DNA from: Planctomycetota bacterium
GTDB taxonomy: Bacteria > Planctomycetota > Planctomycetia > Pirellulales > UBA7805
Assembly: GCA_003389215.1 (NCBI GenBank)
Contig: QQVP01000041.1
Coordinates: 1 to 58,189 of the forward strand
DNA: 58,189 bases
Direction: 5' to 3'
Each line of letters starts with the position of its first letter. The stretch's first letter is position 1. The notes beneath the pieces are model-generated. The model searched no databases. It was not told the DNA's origin and worked only from the letters and a program-made list of their open reading frames with translations. The translations under genes and the position numbers were made by a program. This document shows, piece after piece, positions 55,200 to 58,189 of this stretch.

Positions 55200-55670
55200 C
55201 CGACTTCGCGTGCGGTACTCCACGTGGGCACGATCAATGTGTTCAAGCTCTCGCCACACTTCGTACCGCTGCACGTGCAGTTGGCAGAGCAGGGGGGGAC
55301 CGTGCACGTCGCCGGAACCGGCGGCGATGAGCAACGCTTTCGCGATGATGCCATCGAACACCGCGTGGCCGAGCGGTTCGTTTGGCACGGCTTCGTCGAC
55401 GACTTGAGGCCGCTGCTGACCGACGCGGCGGTGCTCAGCTATCCGGTGGCCGCTTTTTCCTACGCCTCATCGGACAAGCTGATTCAGGAGAGCCAGGCCT
55501 GTGGGTTGCCGGTGCTGCTGCCGCGCCGGGCTGCGACGGCACACCTCGTCCGCCATGGCGTGACCGGATGGCTGGCCGAGGATGACGACGATTTTCGTCG
55601 TCGCCTACTGGCCATTACCCACGGCGAATGCGAACTGCCCAGTCCCGCGGAGGTCCGCGCGGCGGCGTAG
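55200..55670 (+). pseudogene. 5'-truncated glycosyltransferase remnant
   Basis: From about 55209 the rightward frame reads VLHVGTINVFKLSPHFVPLH, then AGTGGDEQRF, HGFVDDLRPLLTDAAVLSYP, SSDKLIQESQACGLPVLLPR and HLVRHGVTGWLAEDDDDF. This is the C-terminal (nucleotide-sugar-binding) half of a GT-B glycosyltransferase (GT4-type), with the E-S-x-A-x-G-x-P-V motif. The N-terminal acceptor domain is missing: the sequence joins abruptly to the leftward fragment described at 54740-55180. The frame is open through a TAG at 55668-55670, so it may have been cut recently. Confidence 0.65.
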
Positions 55671-55712
55671 TTGCGGACCGCGTCGTCTCTTATTCGATTG
55701 TCAAAGATCGGA

Positions 55713-55880
55713 CGACGCTGACGGTGTGCGCGGTGTTGGTATCTCGGCCGCTCAACTGCACCTTTGGCATCGAAATCGTTGGACTTGCGTTCTCGGAATT
55801 GGCAAATCGGGCGCGCTGCAATGCTGATTCTGGCCTTCACGTCTCGTCATTTCGAGTTGGAATCGTTTTTGTACCGGACG
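55713..55880. repeat. 168-base direct repeat, left copy
   Basis: Repeats at 56435-56602 with about 85-90 percent identity: both begin CGACGCTGACGGTGTGCG, share ATCTCGGCCGCTCAACTGCA and end with GGAATCGTTTTTGTAC(C/G)GGACG. The two copies flank the S1-domain gene. In the leftward direction one frame reads ASPTISMPKVQLSGRDT, so it may be the 3' end of a lost gene or a spacer of a cassette. Confidence 0.9.
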
Positions 55881-55912
55881 CTTCTCGCGCGACGGGCACC
55901 CACGGCGTACGA

Positions 55913-56260
55913 CTACAGAGTTTCGTTCAGCGGCTTTTCGGTAAGGACGAGTGTCCGCTTCTTGTCATCATGACGATAAACCGTTGCTCTGATCTCATTG
56001 CCAACCTGTGAGCCGAAGTCCTCGTACTCTCGGCTGGTCGTGGGATGCTCTAGACGAGTTATGAGCAAGAGCGCCGGGAAGCCGACGCCGACGTCAAGCC
56101 ACAAACCGAAGGGTGCCTTCAGCATCACGGCACCGCTGACGATTGAGCCAACTGGGCACGATCGCTTGACTCCGTTCCAGGCAGCGATCCGATCATCCGA
56201 AGACACGTCACCGAAAATGCGCTCCACTTCGGCGGACCACTTAATCACACGTTCAGTCAT
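55913..56260 (-). CDS. S1-like-domain protein, possible immunity protein
   Basis: The ATG at 56260 (MTERVIKWSAEVERIFGDVS) gives 115 residues. Residues 33-105 resemble a single S1/OB fold: CPVGSIVSGAVMLKAPFGLW, then LDVGVGFPALLLI and VGNEIRATVYRHDDKKRTLV. Stand-alone S1 domains of this size occur as suspected immunity or regulator genes in polymorphic-toxin loci and elsewhere. It has no signal peptide. It is flanked on both sides by the 168-base repeat and lies in a run of leftward accessory genes. The function as an immunity protein is inference. Confidence 0.65.
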   Translation of the reverse strand: MTERVIKWSAEVERIFGDVSSDDRIAAWNGVKRSCPVGSIVSGAVMLKAPFGLWLDVGVGFPALLLITRLEHPTTSREYEDFGSQVGNEIRATVYRHDDKKRTLVLTEKPLNETL

Positions 56261-56379
56261 TTCTTTGCGGATCAAGAGTTCTGACCATCAAACCGTTTAC
56301 GCCGACTGTCAGGTCAGCCGCGCAACAATCGCGCTCCGTGCCTTCATACGCGTCTGTCACGTGCTGGTATGGCGACCAC

Positions 56380-56426
56380 AAACGGGACAGGTCTAATTTC
56401 CCCGAAGTATTGGACCTGTCCCGTTT
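56380..56426. repeat. REP-like inverted repeat
   Basis: AAACGGGACAGGTC (56380-56393) and GACCTGTCCCGTTT (56413-56426) are perfect 14-base inverted arms with a 19-base loop. It sits between the S1 gene and the right copy of the 168-base repeat and could act as a hairpin or a REP/BIME-type element. Nineteen bases across its left edge (56371-56389, GGCGACCACAAACGGGACA) recur exactly at 57989-58007 inside the toxin-like gene. Confidence 0.75.
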
Positions 56427-56434
56427 ATTGTATC

Positions 56435-56602
56435 CGACGCTGACGGTGTGCGCTGTGCTGGTATCTCGGCCGCTCAACTGCACCTTTGGCATCGAAATCG
56501 TTGGACTTGCGTTCGTGAGATTGGCAATTCGCGCTTACTGCAACGCTGATTCTGACCATCGCCGATCGTCATTTCGAGTTGGAATCGTTTTTGTACGGGA
56601 CG
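56435..56602. repeat. 168-base direct repeat, right copy
   Basis: Second copy of 55713-55880. Its last 34 bases overlap the 3' end of the gene at 56569-57309 and encode that protein's final residues (VPYKNDSNSK). Confidence 0.9.
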
Positions 56603-57309
56603 GCAGATTCTCGAAAGCGCCGCAAGAGGCTCGGATAAGTGTCGTTCCAAAATTTCTCGAGGTCTACGTGCGCGCGTTTCGACGCGGGTAGGAGTCGCTC
56701 TATGAATGGCTTTGCGTCAATCTTGCTATTTCCGCAGATATTCAACACACTTTCGATAACACCCACGGCACCAGCGTTTCGAATTTCCGAATCACCCAAA
56801 ACAAATAACGAGTCAAGACATCTAACCGCTTGATCCAAATCTTGTGGGCTGTTCTCTATGGCATGGACAATAAACTTGCTATACGCTGATAGTTCGTTGT
56901 ATAGGCCGGGCACGTCTCCTTTGAAATATCGACGAACGTTACTGAGTTCTGCAGCCGTTTGCGGGCAACACCCGATGATGAAGTCCATACAATTCTTCTT
57001 GTCGATGGACCCGGGCCGTGCTTTCCGTATGAGTGCACTGCATCTCTCTCGGAGTCGCGCAAGTTGCTCGTCCGAATAGTCAAAGTCCACGACTTCCATA
57101 ACGAGATCTTCGAGCAGGACTGCAATTCTCTGTGAATTGTTGTCACGGCATGAAAGCATTGCCAGTTCGATAACCGTCCCTTCTCGACCAAGTGTGTTGT
57201 CGAGAGCGACCTGATCTTCCGCCCAATGAATAACATCATCATCAGTCATCTCGCCGCTATTGAAGCGACGGATGATGTCGAGCGGGGCTAAGTCAGGAAA
57301 TCGTTCCAT
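56569..57309 (-). CDS. Helical protein, probable immunity partner of the toxin-like gene
   Basis: The ATG at 57309 lies seven bases after the stop codon of the upstream gene at 57317-58027, so the two are very likely co-translated. The 246-residue product is mostly helical and charged, rich in Asp and Glu (MERFPDLAPLDIIRRFNSGE, FNSGEMTDDDVIHWAEDQVA, DQAVRCLDSLFVLGDSEIRN). It has no signal peptide or membrane segment. Small, soluble, acidic partners encoded directly after a toxin are typical immunity proteins. The start resembles the short helical domain of some SMI1/KNR4-like or DUF immunity families, but I cannot name one. Its last 11 residues come from the repeat copy at 56435-56602. Confidence 0.6.
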   Translation of the reverse strand: MERFPDLAPLDIIRRFNSGEMTDDDVIHWAEDQVALDNTLGREGTVIELAMLSCRDNNSQRIAVLLEDLVMEVVDFDYSDEQLARLRERCSALIRKARPGSIDKKNCMDFIIGCCPQTAAELSNVRRYFKGDVPGLYNELSAYSKFIVHAIENSPQDLDQAVRCLDSLFVLGDSEIRNAGAVGVIESVLNICGNSKIDAKPFIERLLPASKRAHVDLEKFWNDTYPSLLRRFRESAVPYKNDSNSK

Positions 57310-57316
57310 CGGACAG

Positions 57317-58027
57317 TTAGAGTTTCAGGGGCTTCGAGTTAAGCGCATCTAACAAGTCTAACAGGGTATTCTCGGCAGCGGCTATATCCACCGTTGCGGC
57401 GTTCGGATTGTTTCTCAACCAATTACTCAAGAACGTTACGGAGTCGCCAGCTTTCTGCACGTGATTGGCATTGCCAATACTTGCGCCCGGGAAGGCAAGT
57501 TCAAGTCGAGCAGCGTCAGCTGTGCTCCTTGATCCGAACTGGGCACCGGGACGCCAAAGGGTCGATAGGTGTTCTGTCAGTTCGCGATCAACAGAGTGAG
57601 GTTGGGACATGTTGCGTCGCAATCTCACGAGCTGTTGCTGAAACAACGCACGATTTGCTGCATTGCCACGTATTGCGGTCGTCGCCAGATTCTCAACATA
57701 CGCACTCCCGCCACGGACGCCAGGTACATTGTTGCCCAGCCGCGTGAGGTCATCAACTTGCGAGAAGCCGCCCGCGCTGCGCAGGCCCCGCAGGCCGTTG
57801 GCTCCCCAGCCGATCGTCGGCACAAAGCCCAGCAGCGGCTGCCAGTTGAACGAGCCGTTGTCGTTGAGGAATCCCTGCGTGGAATAGGTGACGATGCTCT
57901 GGGTCACCCCGATCACGTCGCCGGCAAGATTGTAAGTCAGAGCGATCCGGCCCGCGGTGCTCGCCGTGCCCGCTCCTGCACCGATGCCGGCGACCACAAA
58001 CGGGACACCCATAACCGTCGCGGTCAA
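57317..58027 (-). CDS. C-terminal module of a polymorphic-toxin (RHS-like) protein
   Basis: The leftward frame opens at a TTG (58027). Its first part (VVAGIGAGAGTASTAGRIAL, SIVTYSTQGFLNDNGSFNWQ, GFVPTIGWGANGLRGLRSAG) is Gly/Ala-rich and resembles the pre-toxin linker of RHS or CDI-type proteins. The last 120 residues (VRLRRNMSQPHSVDRELTEH, FPGASIGNANHVQKAGDSVT, NPNAATVDIAAAENTLLDLL) form a compact helical domain that would be the toxin tip. I recognise no nuclease or deaminase motif. There is no start with a ribosome-binding site and no signal peptide, so it is either an orphan cassette or the tail of a gene whose front is lost or frameshifted (a possible shift lies at 58024-58027). Confidence 0.5.
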   Translation of the reverse strand: MTATVMGVPFVVAGIGAGAGTASTAGRIALTYNLAGDVIGVTQSIVTYSTQGFLNDNGSFNWQPLLGFVPTIGWGANGLRGLRSAGGFSQVDDLTRLGNNVPGVRGGSAYVENLATTAIRGNAANRALFQQQLVRLRRNMSQPHSVDRELTEHLSTLWRPGAQFGSRSTADAARLELAFPGASIGNANHVQKAGDSVTFLSNWLRNNPNAATVDIAAAENTLLDLLDALNSKPLKL

Positions 58028-58189
58028 GGCTCCTTGCCGAGCTTGTTTTTTGAGTTGTTAAACGCGCGCATGTCGTAGGCACCCATCCGCGTCGTCCGGC
58101 CTAGGTCGGCCGTCACGCATTTTACGCTTCACAGACGAGTCACCCATTCAGGTCACCGGCGCGATTGAGCTATTCCGCCATCCCCCCTG
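58028..58189. other. Right-edge spacer with a possible broken extension of the toxin gene
   Basis: In the leftward direction a short frame from a GTG at 58116 reads TADLGRTTRMGAYDMRAFNN and ends at the TGA at 58024-58026, overlapping the TTG of the toxin frame (TTGA). A one-base indel at the junction would fuse the two. Beyond 58116 no frame is convincing, and no YD/RHS repeat is visible before the window ends. Confidence 0.4.

Noticed and set aside
56253..56492. A 79-codon leftward frame across the REP-like repeat
   Set aside because: It is built from the duplicated segment and the inverted repeat and ends inside the S1 gene; no ribosome-binding site.

Overview
The window is high-GC DNA that reads as chromosome of a planctomycete, most likely of the Pirellulales type. 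The signs are three Tat-exported Gfo/Idh/MocA oxidoreductases, a PEP-CTERM/dockerin-like secreted protein, HEAT-repeat secreted proteins next to an oxidoreductase, small proteins carrying the short 'LRTLLI' membrane start, long spacers between genes and many one-gene transcription units. Genus cannot be read from the sequence. No rRNA, tRNA, CRISPR array or transposase gene was found.

Left part (1-24500). A repeat-filled stretch (1-712) is followed by a pentapeptide-repeat protein, two secreted proteins (one with a PEP-CTERM anchor), proB, a small membrane protein and purF. Next comes a leftward run of trmB, a rhomboid protease, a FabZ-like dehydratase, a 32-codon gene resembling ribosomal protein bL37, and trpD. 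Then come a nucleoside hydrolase, an HtrA-type protease with a DksA-like zinc-finger protein, a 1040-residue FHA/coiled-coil membrane protein, a sugar isomerase-like protein, queF, a TatD nuclease, a YbdK-type ligase and an M20 amidohydrolase. Most are housekeeping or envelope functions.

Middle part (24500-48500). It opens with a promoter-plus-terminator pair that may make a small RNA, then two membrane/HEAT-like proteins. After these come xylA, an SDR enzyme, two tandem Tat-exported Gfo/Idh/MocA proteins, argG, a fused ABC-2 permease, a cold-shock gene with a textbook terminator, and the pyrB-pyrC operon. The part closes with an NYN-domain protein, a TPR-sulfotransferase, a zinc-ribbon protein, a YbjQ protein and serA. 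Amino-acid and pyrimidine synthesis genes (proB, trpD, argG, serA, pyrB, pyrC, purF) are scattered rather than grouped.

Right part (48500-58189). Two HEAT-repeat proteins and a third Gfo/Idh/MocA protein lead into an accessory region. It holds a frameshifted membrane-protein gene, an LRR protein, two gene fragments, a duplicated 168-base segment, an S1-domain protein, and a toxin-like C-terminal module whose stop lies seven bases from the next gene. I read this as the decayed end of a polymorphic-toxin (RHS/CDI-like) cassette array with immunity genes; the toxin module and its partner do not match any family I can name. Other points of note are a 104-base repeat with short inverted ends that sits in frame inside the signal peptide of a HEAT protein, a 162-base inverted-repeat element whose ends carry the stop codons of purF and trmB, and the bL37-like small gene.
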